DNA of 11,296 bases from Brachionus plicatilis (GCA_010279815.1 QEOQ01000460.1:190013-201308); one strand, 5' to 3'. Counted from the stretch's first letter, positions 1 through 8,530 are shown. The notes: generated by a model from the sequence alone, not told the origin. Made by a program: numbers and translations.

Positions 1-3000
1 ACTTTGTCCAACCTAAATGTGCAGTCTTGCCGCCACAATGGCGAGTACACCTACATCATATGTGGCGAGTACAATTTACAGGCTGAATTTGAGCATGCAT
101 GGGGTGGCATCCGCTTTGCTCAAAGCCACTTCGAAATTGTCCAAGACCTCAATGAGCCAAATGACAGACCGGTTTTTTTGAATGCAGATTTTCAGCAAGT
201 CAAACCGGACTCGTCCTACATGTACTATGTAGACATGGTGGGAGCTGGCAAACTGCACAACAAAGCCCAGCCATCGGTTCAGCTAATTTACCGCAGTCCT
301 CTGATCAGCAATTGTAACATCAGAAACAGTAGCTTCCACGGCCTCGAGTTCATGCAGAGCAAAGTCACGGCCATTTTTAACAAGCTGAGCATCAGCTCAT
401 CGCTGGGCTACGCGGTCAACTCTCTCCACATGAATTCCCAGACCACTGATCAAAAGTCAAGCTTTAGAGTACTCGGCAAAAGTGGCCTATCCAGCTCGAG
501 TCTGTTCTCTCTGGTGGACATTTGTGACCCGCACAAATACTACGATCTGGAACAGCGCATTGTTCTGTTCTACAGGTACTCAAGTGTGTCGCGTGACTGT
601 GGCAAAATATTCCGCGCTCGTCTCACCTCCACTTTTGGCGCCAGAGCCAAAATTGGTCTCAGATTTTTGCAATTTTCTCTTGTAAACAACACCGTACTGA
701 ACGACACAGTGGAAATATACTCAGGCAGCAAATTTAATGGAAATGGGCTCATGCAATCGCTCACCAATGCCACACCTGTCGACCATTTGGAAAAGTTCTA
801 TTTGAGTCAAGAGGACTCGCTGAGTATTTTGATGAGCGCCAGTCCGGGCCGAGAGTACCACGGCTTTGTGGCCGAAGTGTTGCTCTTTCCCACTTCCCAA
901 TACTTGCTCAGCGACACCTACATCGAATTGTCCGATTCCCAATTTACCAACAACCAACTTGGCGCAGTGAACTTGATGAGCGCTGGCGAAAGAAATCCAA
1001 ATGTGTACATTGTGCGCAACAGATTTGTGGCAAATGGGCTCGAATTTTTTAACACCAGCAGCCAACCACTTGTCAACTTGGTCATACAAAACAGTCCAAA
1101 ATTTTACTTTGGCAACAGCTACATTGCCAACAACTACGGCGGCTGTGCCATCCAAATCTACTCGGGCTCCGGTGTTCTCATCACCAACTCAATAGTCTAC
1201 AACAATCTGTTCTATGCGAACAAAAATGGCACTGTCCTCGACATATCTGGTCCCGTGAACTTGCCATACAACGAAGTCCTGGTTGACAAGAACCTTTTTT
1301 TGGAGAACGAGACGCCGCGCACCGACCTCATATCAGTATCAGGCCTGGTCTCCAAGTTCACCCGCAATCAAATAATCTACAACAAAGCAGCCAGAATTTT
1401 GATGACCAAAGGCTTCCAGAATGTATCGGCGCCACGCAGCCAAGACATCTCATTCAATTTGTTCAGATACAACTACGCCTATGGCATGGTAAACGAATTG
1501 GAAGACGCCAACCGCTTCCGGTCGACCATGGTCGCCGCATCTCACAAACAAGTCTACTACTCCAACTATATGTTCAATAAGGACAATGATTTTGAGCTCA
1601 CCGCTTTGCCAGATCCACTATTAATAAAATATGTTCAAATGTTTTACACCACTACCACTCTTGGTCCATTTAAGTCCTCTGGCTTGAATAAATTTGCCAG
1701 CGCTTATCCAAAAGAGAAGTTGTATGGCCAAGTGGCGCATTCGGGCCTCATAAACGCCACACACAATTACTGGGGAAGTGTGGTGGAGAGTGAGATCGGC
1801 GCCAGGATCAGAGACAAGTACGACAATGAGACTTTGTTTGAAATTTTTTACCAACCTGGTGTTGATGAGTTCAAGCTGAGAGATGGCAAGTGTGAGCTTG
1901 GCTGGACGCTCATTGATGACACATGCTACACTTACATTGGGTCTTATGTGAGCTACAGCGAGGCTAGAGTGGTGTGCAAAAATTTTGAGTCAAGACTGGC
2001 CAGAGAGACTGTGGCCCCGATAAAGCTGCCGCGGTTCCGCAAGCTGGCGCGCTCCTCCCAATTCGACTACGAGACCCAGTCGTACCGCAAGATGTGGCTG
2101 CACACAGAGTCCTATTTTGACAACCAAGTGTGCTCGGTGATCGACGACTTTGGCACGTCGTCGCTCAACTGTGACCAAAAATTGCCCTTTATCTGCGAAA
2201 AAGATCCGGTGTTTGCCGGCGCGGCCTTTCGCTTCAAGGACGAAATCGCCTTTGCCATAGCTGCCTTGGTCGCGCTTGTCCTCGCCATCCTGGTTCTATC
2301 TCTATTGTCCATCTACAAGTCACGCGCCAGAAAAAAAGAACACATTCACAGACAGAATACGCTGCGGACCAGCGCCAGAACCAACCGTCACATGATCAAC
2401 AGCGGATTTTCCACGCTCAAGACAACCAACAATGTGTACGCCAGCTCGGACTGTTCACTGAATGAACAAGGCAGCATCAGTGCCGCATCCAGGAGTACAG
2501 GCATTTACCATAGCCAGCGCAATCAATACTTTATGAACAAAAAGCAAAAAAAATTGGACAACATGTTGCCAGAGTGCTCCAGTCAAAACTCAAGTCCAAC
2601 ATTCAACACTCTTGGTCTTGACTCGAACTATTCCAATTTTAAGAGCAAGCTTAACCAGTCGGTTCAGTATCATGACTTTGATGCCAGTCCGATCAAGTAT
2701 GGTGAGTTGGATGAGGCGAATGACACAATCAGTGATGAATTGTCGGAAGAGACCGCGGTCAGCAAGCTGGACTCAAACAGGCTCAAGTCGGTCTCGCCCA
2801 AAAGCAATCTGGGCCAAAGTGGACACATTTTGGAAAAAGAGTTCATACATGCTAAATTGGTGAAGCAAGGGTGCAAAATTGGCAGCCAGGCCTCCTATGA
2901 CCAGCTGATGAACAACACCATGAATGACACAGATGAAGATCTCATGGATTCAAAGAGATTGCTGACAAACAGGATAAATACATCGAGTGCAAAAAGTGGC

Positions 3001-3492
3001 ACTCATTTGGCTGATGGTGCCGATGCCAATGTTTTTAGCAACGTGTCGCCTAAATTAACAGAATATGAAAATTTGTCACATTTTGCATCTAATGAACCTT
3101 TGGCCAGACCAGGGCTGGTGAAGCGGGGAAATGCACCGGCGGTTTCGCCGAGACCTCAAGTTGCTCCGCCGCCACCCAAAAACTGTGCGCCCCAGTTGTT
3201 GTCTCAGTTTAGGCCACTGCAGCATCCGAGCGACACCGATGACACAGACTCGCTAATGAGTGCACAGTTGATCACCTCGGCTAGTTTATTGGCGAATAGG
3301 GACAGTGTAAAGGAAGCCAAGCGCATTCCTGGTATTCAGGTAAATGCAGCATCGAACAAAAAAACTCCGGCCTTTAATCCACGCACTCTCAAAACTCATG
3401 TCGAAGTTAACCAGAGTCACGACGTAGATGTGCAGTCTAGTGATTTAGATGCTGATGCTAATAAGCCGCCGCCTATGGAAACAGCTATTTGA
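1..3492 (+). CDS. bark: Bark beetle/Anakonda-like tricellular junction protein, C-terminal part (5' partial)
   Basis: The frame is open from the first base to TGA at 3490-3492, so the N-terminus lies upstream; TTG at 4 is not a real start. Counting residues from the codon at 4: a CUB-like module at about 174-296 (C174, C199, then an IYSG strand); parallel beta-helix-type repeats on both sides, about 92-170 and 300-590, ending in NATHNYWG (584-591); a C-type lectin-like domain at 630-731 with the full six-cysteine long-form set (C630, C641, C658, C710, C723, C731); a transmembrane helix at about 748-771 followed by basic RARKK; and a tail of about 390 residues. The tail is Ser/Asn-rich, carries VSPRPQVAPPPP (1047-1058) and ends ETAI. 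This order matches the C-terminal region of insect Bark/Anakonda, a giant protein organising tricellular septate junctions. The family call is from memory, not a search. An unrelated CUB/beta-helix/lectin receptor is the alternative. No intron is visible in 3.5 kb. Confidence 0.82.
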   Translation, partial: TLSNLNVQSCRHNGEYTYIICGEYNLQAEFEHAWGGIRFAQSHFEIVQDLNEPNDRPVFLNADFQQVKPDSSYMYYVDMVGAGKLHNKAQPSVQLIYRSPLISNCNIRNSSFHGLEFMQSKVTAIFNKLSISSSLGYAVNSLHMNSQTTDQKSSFRVLGKSGLSSSSLFSLVDICDPHKYYDLEQRIVLFYRYSSVSRDCGKIFRARLTSTFGARAKIGLRFLQFSLVNNTVLNDTVEIYSGSKFNGNGLMQSLTNATPVDHLEKFYLSQEDSLSILMSASPGREYHGFVAEVLLFPTSQYLLSDTYIELSDSQFTNNQLGAVNLMSAGERNPNVYIVRNRFVANGLEFFNTSSQPLVNLVIQNSPKFYFGNSYIANNYGGCAIQIYSGSGVLITNSIVYNNLFYANKNGTVLDISGPVNLPYNEVLVDKNLFLENETPRTDLISVSGLVSKFTRNQIIYNKAARILMTKGFQNVSAPRSQDISFNLFRYNYAYGMVNELEDANRFRSTMVAASHKQVYYSNYMFNKDNDFELTALPDPLLIKYVQMFYTTTTLGPFKSSGLNKFASAYPKEKLYGQVAHSGLINATHNYWGSVVESEIGARIRDKYDNETLFEIFYQPGVDEFKLRDGKCELGWTLIDDTCYTYIGSYVSYSEARVVCKNFESRLARETVAPIKLPRFRKLARSSQFDYETQSYRKMWLHTESYFDNQVCSVIDDFGTSSLNCDQKLPFICEKDPVFAGAAFRFKDEIAFAIAALVALVLAILVLSLLSIYKSRARKKEHIHRQNTLRTSARTNRHMINSGFSTLKTTNNVYASSDCSLNEQGSISAASRSTGIYHSQRNQYFMNKKQKKLDNMLPECSSQNSSPTFNTLGLDSNYSNFKSKLNQSVQYHDFDASPIKYGELDEANDTISDELSEETAVSKLDSNRLKSVSPKSNLGQSGHILEKEFIHAKLVKQGCKIGSQASYDQLMNNTMNDTDEDLMDSKRLLTNRINTSSAKSGTHLADGADANVFSNVSPKLTEYENLSHFASNEPLARPGLVKRGNAPAVSPRPQVAPPPPKNCAPQLLSQFRPLQHPSDTDDTDSLMSAQLITSASLLANRDSVKEAKRIPGIQVNAASNKKTPAFNPRTLKTHVEVNQSHDVDVQSSDLDADANKPPPMETAI

Positions 3493-3640
3493 ATTTGTCT
3501 ATCTCATTTTTTTTTTCTTTTTTTTTTAAAGTATTAAAATTTTTTGTTTATTAATTTATTTTAAATATAAAGAAAATTGTAATTAGTTTTTTTGTTATTA
3601 TTTTATTTTAAAAAAATAAATTTTAGACAAGAAAAAATTT
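3493..3640 (+). other. Probable 3' UTR and poly(A) signal of the bark-like gene
   Basis: Composition turns very AT-rich right after the stop. A tract of T broken by a single C (about 3507-3527) follows 14 bases downstream of the stop. A canonical AATAAA lies at 3615-3620 with a T-rich stretch some 20-40 bases further on (about 3637-3657), the usual layout of an animal cleavage/polyadenylation site. A second AATAAA at 3775-3780 could serve as a distal site. In DNA this AT-rich such hexamers are common by chance, so the exact 3' end is an inference. Confidence 0.45.
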
Positions 3641-4252
3641 TTTTCGTTTTACTTTTTGGCATTGTTGAATTGGACGCCACCAAAAGCAAGGACTGGGTAG
3701 AAAAAAATATTTAGAGAAGATGTTAGAACATTAAAAAAAGAAGGTCACATAAATTAATTTTTTTTTTAAAGATAAATAAACATAAGTAAAAATAAAAAAA
3801 AAACATTTATGTATTTTTTTATTTTATTTTAATCAATTCTACATTGATCAAAATGGAAAAAAAAAGTCCACAAAGAGATAAGTTCATAAATCTAATCCAT
3901 CTCATACCATTTACCAGTCTTTCTTTTTTTATAAATATTTAACCTTTAAAAAATAATAAAAATCTCCTAAAAAATATTATCTATCTCATTTTTTGTAAAA
4001 TTCATCTCTTAAATATACAAAAAGCAGTCTCTTAGATTACTGAAATTGTCTCTATAAATTATTGTTTTTATAACTAAAATTAATGAAAGTATAGCAATTT
4101 TTATTTAAATATTTTATTGAAAATTTATTGAAATTTTTACAAAGAATATATGAAAAATTTAAATATAACAATGCAAATAATCAAAATTTAAGAAAATAAA
4201 ATATTTTTAGGAAGATTCACTCCCATATTAAACAAATATATTCGATAAAAAA
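3641..4252. other. AT-rich intergenic stretch, nothing recognised
   Basis: The stretch is dominated by A and T runs. No open frame of useful length, RNA gene or long repeat was found. A 15-base match (TCTATCTCATTTTTT at 3498-3512 and 3980-3994) is the only internal echo seen and is short enough to be chance in this composition. Confidence 0.5.
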
Positions 4253-4289
4253 TGGTTTAATTTTTTGTGTTTGAATTACAAAATGTATC

Positions 4290-4308
4290 CAATGTTGAAA
4301 TAACATTG
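4290..4308. repeat. Short palindrome inside the left arm
   Basis: CAATGTT (4290-4296) and AACATTG (4302-4308) are exact reverse complements separated by GAAAT. Because the arm is repeated in inverse orientation, the same small hairpin recurs in the right arm at 5083-5101. Confidence 0.7.
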
Positions 4309-4615
4309 AAAAAGTGCGATGTTTCAAATAAAAAATAATTTAAAGTTAATATTGCAAACATTTTCATATTTTAAATTTAACTCTTTAGTGAAATAGAATG
4401 AGTTTAATTTTTATTTGAAAATCTTAAAAAAATATTTAAAATTCTTTATTTAACTTTTAAATAATTTACTTATTTATACTTTACTTATTTTACTGTACTT
4501 CTACCAATCTTCAGAATAAAAATATATAAAACAAAAAAATTAAAAATAAAGTTAAAAAAGATAAAAAATTTATTTTTTTTTTTTAATATTCAATCTTTGA
4601 AAAACTTTTAGTCGG

Positions 4616-4819
4616 ATAGATGGACCATAGTTTACCTTTTAAGCAAACAATTCTTGTTCTCGGGTTTTGTGAACTATAAGTTCACCCATTTTTTTGGTGA
4701 GCCAAAATAGAATGATCAAATGTCAAATTAAGTGAAAAATTTTTAGTTTAGGTGAACTAATGGTTCATAAACCTGAGAACAAAAATTGTTCCAGTAATAG
4801 ATGTACCATAGTTCACCTT
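4616..4819. repeat. Pair of 23-bp direct repeats flanking the inner hairpin
   Basis: Copies at 4616-4638 and 4797-4819 agree at 21 of 23 positions (mismatches at the 8th and 18th base) and share the core ACCATAGTT. They lie outside both ends of the hairpin 4646-4790 with a period of 181 bases. The AGTTCACC motif at the end of the repeat also occurs, in either orientation, inside the hairpin arms. This could be an ancient duplicated target, subterminal repeats of the element, or an old tandem structure. Confidence 0.65.
4646..4790. repeat. Imperfect hairpin with arms of about 41 bp, nested in the foldback element
   Basis: Segment 4646-4686 aligns with the reverse complement of 4751-4790 at about 35 of 41 positions with one gap, leaving a 64-base loop. 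The left arm also holds its own palindrome, GTGAACTATAAGTTCAC (4669-4685, arms of 7 around ATA). The centre (about 4718) does not coincide with the centre of the outer inverted repeat (about 4695.5), so it is a separate and, by its divergence, older structure. It resembles an old MITE or hairpin-forming insertion. Confidence 0.75.
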
Positions 4820-5138
4820 ACCAACTGGACCCGAAAAACTCTTTTTTTTTTTTCTTCAAAAATTTTTACTTTAGTGATAATTGAAATTCGTTTGATGTAT
4901 TTTAATAAATGCAAAACAGAGCTTAGATAGTTTTTTAAACTACAAATATTATCTTAAGGATCATCATATCACAAACTCAAAGTCTGAATATATAGGTAAA
5001 AAAACAAAGTTTTTCATGCTTGTTAACTTAAAATTATTTTTTATTTGAAACTGAAAAAAATATTTGAAACATCGCACTTTTTCAATGTTATTTCAACATT
5101 GGATACATTTTGTAATTCAAACACTAAAAATGAAACCA

Positions 5139-5659
5139 AATACATAATACAAACCATATTCATAAATAAATTCATAAATTCTGGTCCAAGTTCCCTTGCC
5201 TTCTGACTTTCAAAATCGGTCTTTTTTACTTTACTTTTAATTCTTATTATTTTTATATAAATTTTTTTCGGCAACTTGAAGTTCATGATTTTGATCAAAT
5301 GATCAAAATGTAAATGGTAAAAATAAAATAGAGTTTTTAGTTCTTTAGAAATTGAAAGTAACTGAAATTGAAAAAAATTAAATAAATAAATAGTAAAAAT
5401 AATTCAAAATAAAGTCCTTACTGGCTTACATAAACTTGAAGGTATCTTAATTTTCCAGTGTACAAACTCAAACACTTTTGTCAATTTTATCCTGTGATGA
5501 AGCCACTGTTTGTGAAGTTGAAATTTTCTTATATTTTTTAATTTATTAAATGTAATGCTTTGATTTTTTAATTTTATTCTGAAATTATTTTATTTATTTA
5601 TTAAATTTTTATTGGAAAATTTGATTTAAAAAATAAAAATTAATTGAAATTCCTTAAAC
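5139..5659. other. AT-rich stretch with no supported gene
   Basis: This interval holds only AT-rich DNA. An open minus-strand frame spans 5041-5298, but it runs out of the right arm of the inverted repeat and has a low-complexity lysine/isoleucine-rich product, so it is not called. TTGATCA-AA-TGATCAA (5291-5306) is a small perfect palindrome. A slightly GC-richer patch at 5455-5520 follows an acceptor-like TTTTCCAG (5451-5458) and could be a coding relic, but nothing is recognisable in it. Confidence 0.45.
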
Positions 5660-5934
5660 ATGGATATTCGATATATCCTGATTCAAACCCTTCCGTATGA
5701 CTATTCTGCAGAGATTTTCATTTTCCATTTGAAAATCCATTGCTTGACTTCTTTTCCTTTTCAAAATCGAAAATGTAGCCAAATAATTTGCAAAAAATTG
5801 GGACTATCGCTTGTTTGTTGTATTTATCTGGAAGATTTAAGTTTAAATGCTTACTTTATGCGGATGACTGTATAATCTACTTTATTTCTAATCAGTCAAA
5901 GATCCACATTTTTCACCAAAAGAATTGTAAATAA
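5660..5934 (+). pseudogene. Degenerate non-LTR (LINE-type) retrotransposon reverse transcriptase fragment
   Basis: Two overlapping plus-strand frames together resemble the catalytic core of a LINE reverse transcriptase. The first (open 5660-5875) contains FPFQNRK near 5753-5773 and LGLSLVCCIYLEDL at 5798-5839, matching the usual LGPLLFxIYINDL block. The second frame, ending at TAA 5932-5934, contains KCLLYADDCIIYF with the YADD catalytic box at 5857-5868. Only six codons lie between the two blocks, fewer than usual, so a small deletion and a frameshift have broken the gene between about 5839 and 5850. The expected GVPQGS motif upstream is not recognisable. No endonuclease domain is seen. In a living element this domain copies the element's RNA at a nicked target; here it is a dead relic. 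The LINE clade cannot be assigned by eye. Confidence 0.7.
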
Positions 5935-6786
5935 AGTTTAGAATTAATATTATTACTTAATAAATTCATCGAATAAATGAATAAAGTAAAATTTTAAATG
6001 AACCAAGAAGAATTAGAAATCAAATCAACGATAACTGAAATTTATTTAGGTTTTATAAATTTTAAATAGTTTTTCTAAGCCATTATCAATTAAAATAAAG
6101 TATTTCCTGAAATCAAATTGAATCTAAAGTTTCAAAACTGTGACAATATGCAATGGCGAATATAGAGAACAATTATGAGTAAATGAAAATTAGTTGAAGT
6201 AGAAGTATCTCTTACCTATATAAAGTAATTTTTTTTAAATATTTTAAAATCTATTTCAAGTGGTTAAGTATTCAACCAATCTCAGTTATTTTCAAATATC
6301 CTCTCCATTACCTATTTGTTAATATTTCACTAATAAATAGTTCTTTCAAATTTATTAAAAAAAATTTAAATATTTTTTAAATAATTTTTTAATTTATTCT
6401 TTGTCGCTAATTTTTCTAAATCTTTGAATGTGATTTTGGCATGAATCATTAAAAAAAATCAGCATTTTGCCAGACTCCTGTTTTAGTCTTTTTACCCATT
6501 TATCTTAATCGATTCAATTTTTCACCTTAAATCAAGGGATTAATAATAAAATTCAAAAATTTTCATAATTTTCACTCAAAAACTCCAGTTAGACTTCTGT
6601 AAATTGTACCAGAGGATAAATCTTTGGTTTAACTAGATTGTTGATTCTAAATTTTTGACAATCGGCTCTTATCTTATAAAATTAGACGTCATAGATTACA
6701 ATTAAACTTTTTAGTAACAAAGCAAATAATCAAACTAATTATATAATTTTTAGACTTAGACTTTCAAAATATATTATTTTCTGATC

Positions 6787-6811
6787 AATATTATTAATAA
6801 TTAATAATATT
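6787..6811. repeat. 25-bp palindrome, AT only
   Basis: Twelve-base arms pair perfectly around one central base (6799). The sequence is built of ATT/TAA steps only, so chance is a real possibility in this composition, although a stem this long could form a cruciform. Confidence 0.5.
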
Positions 6812-8120
6812 AAGCATTGATGTGTGAAACTTTGGGTTTGTTTCTCTTATCTTTTCGTTAGACTTATTCTAGCAGCGGCACAGAATGTATCAAATGATAG
6901 AATTTACAAATAAGAAGAAGATTACATGTGACACTTTCTTTTCAATTTATATTAAAAAATTATCATTATAATTTATTATTTAATTTGACACTAGAAGCAC
7001 CAAACGAGTCATTGTGACTTATTTAAAAAAAAATATATTTTATCTTTTTCTAAAAAAAAAGTTATTATTTTGAAAAAATACTTTATATTTTATTAAATTT
7101 TCTGATTAAAAAAACACGAAAAAAAACTTGGTGCTTCATGTATTAATGAATTAATTATTTTAGATTCTAAAAAAGAGAAACACTACGATTGAGCATTAAT
7201 TCTTTTTTTAATTTTCTGGTCTAATCAAAACGACTACCGTTTTATCATTTCAAATAAATTCATTCTTAAAAAAGGGGAAAAATTATTTTATTTATATTTT
7301 ATTATTATTATAAACTATTCAATGTGTGTCTGAAAGTGATGTTACTTTTATTTTAAATAAAAAATTTATCTTAAAATTCAATTTACTCAGTGTTTTTTAA
7401 ATCTGTAAAGTAGGTTTTCTGAATTTAAAAACAAAAAGCTAACTCACTTTTTCCTATAGCCTAAAACTAGTTCTGTAAATTGTGTCATCCTCTAAATTTA
7501 GTTTCTGCAAATACTCTGGAAACAAAATGGTAGTGGCACTATCGGGTTCGTTTTTAAATCTCTTTTTTTAATGCGAAAAGAAATTTAAATTAATTGTCAA
7601 GCTTACAAAAAAGATCACAAATAAAAAAAATGGTTTTGTGGAATTTTTTATAAAGTAAATTTTAAAACTTTAAAGAGGACACCAACCATGTCAATCGCTT
7701 CTTCATCTGCCAATACTCGACTTTTATTAAAAAAGTTAAAGAGTTTTTTTATAATTAAAAATAGATAGTTCGCTTTTTCAAATATGCGTTAATTTTAAAA
7801 AATGAGTTATATAGGAATCGATGTTTCTTAAAAAAATTGTTTTTAAATAAAAATAAAATTCTGCTACGTAATATCTAAGAAATTCTATTTAAAATTTAAT
7901 CAAATTTTTTTGGAAAAAAAATCAAAATAATATTTGATCTTGCTGAAAAAATAGAATTAATATCGATGAATACAAATTTTTGGTTTAAGTTTATTTTTCA
8001 CGTTAATTTACGTTGAGTTTTGTTAAGATAAATTTTGAGTTCATTTTTTTAATTTTTCCATCATAATTTTAAAATTGGTCAAAAATTCTATAAATCGGTA
8101 AAATTAGTTTTTCTAAAATT

Positions 8121-8140
8121 TTTTCGTAAGATTACGAAAA
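8121..8140. repeat. 20-bp hairpin-forming palindrome
   Basis: TTTTCGTAA (8121-8129) and TTACGAAAA (8132-8140) are exact reverse complements with only GA between them. The CG dinucleotide in each arm makes it less likely to be pure AT background than the other palindromes here. No function is evident. Confidence 0.5.
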
Positions 8141-8384
8141 TTTATTAATTTTTAAGTGGTCAAAAATCACTTATTACTATTAATTAATAATTTTAGAATT
8201 TTTTAATTACCTATTTTGTTGAATTAATTTTAATAAATAAAAATTCTCAATTTTTTCTGTAAATTAAAAATGCCAAAATTACTTAATAGTGAATTTTTGC
8301 ACAAAAAAATACTAAAAAAACAAATAAACTTAAAAGCTTTGTTTCTAAAGGCTTATTTATTTAATGTCAAAAAGTAACTCATAA

Positions 8385-8530
8385 GTCCAGCCAGACGCCT
8401 CAAGGAAAAAAAACACTGGAAGACCAAAGATTTCCTGGAAGAGAAAACTTAAAGGAGATAAATGACATGTGATCAGACAGAAATGGTCATCAGGATAGAT
8501 GTGGAAAAGTTATGCTCACAGTTTAAGTGA
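8385..8530 (+). pseudogene. Possible retrotransposon C-terminal relic with a GRPK-x-SW motif
   Basis: A GC-richer island in AT-rich DNA. One plus-strand frame reads RKKNTGRPKISWKRKLKGD (ending at 8459), then stop (8463-8465), then HVIRQKW (8466-8486), another stop (8496-8498), then MWKSYAHSLSD. A basic GRPK/R-x-x-W block followed by a (D)R-x-x-W block is common near the C-terminus of ORF2 of several non-LTR retrotransposon groups. The in-frame stops make this a relic at best. A GRPR-type AT-hook from a Tc1/mariner transposase is the alternative. It may or may not belong to the reverse transcriptase scrap at 5660-5934; the gap of about 2.5 kb is longer than expected for one element. Confidence 0.3.

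Larger units (their letters stand above)
4253..5138. repeat. Foldback (inverted-repeat) element of about 886 bp with arms of about 97 bp
   Basis: The left arm 4253-4349 is the reverse complement of the right arm 5023-5138. The core 4267-4330 pairs with 5061-5124 without a mismatch (64 of 64). Extending outward, 4253-4266 pairs with 5125-5138 with two mismatches. Extending inward, 4321-4349 pairs with 5023-5051 with one mismatch once a 19-base insertion in the right arm is skipped; that insertion looks like a local duplication of GTTTCAAATA. The outer ends read TGGTTT and AAACCA. No convincing target-site duplication is visible and the interior has no transposase-like frame, so this is a non-autonomous MITE/foldback element or a plain inverted duplication. 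Confidence 0.85.
5935..8384. other. Long AT-rich region, no confident gene
   Basis: About 2.4 kb of DNA at roughly 20-25% GC. I found no RNA gene, long repeat or convincing coding frame. Small GC-richer patches stand out at about 6866-6890, 7500-7555 and 7676-7724; the last is part of a 46-codon minus-strand open frame (see findings). Two palindromes lie here, at 6787-6811 and 8121-8140. Confidence 0.5.

Noticed and set aside
721..1155. 144-codon minus-strand open frame inside the bark-like exon
   Set aside because: It is antisense to a well-supported coding frame with recognisable domains; a shadow of biased codon use. The other short frames within 76-2876 are rejected for the same reason.
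4646..4790. Considered as a microRNA precursor
   Set aside because: The arms are too long (about 41 bp) and the loop too large (64 bases) for a typical animal pre-miRNA, and no expression evidence is available. Kept as a hairpin repeat only.
5041..5298. 85-codon minus-strand open frame
   Set aside because: It starts in AT-rich DNA and ends inside the right arm of the inverted repeat. The product is low in complexity and the frame is explained by the repeat plus chance.
5660..5700. tRNA-like stretch (a TTCAAACCC resembling a T-loop)
   Set aside because: No paired T-stem, no anticodon arm and no acceptor pairing could be found around it on either strand.
6595..7483. 13-base direct repeat TTCTGTAAATTGT at 6595-6607 and 7471-7483
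   Set aside because: Matches of this length are expected by chance several times in almost 8 kb of such AT-rich DNA, and similarity does not extend.
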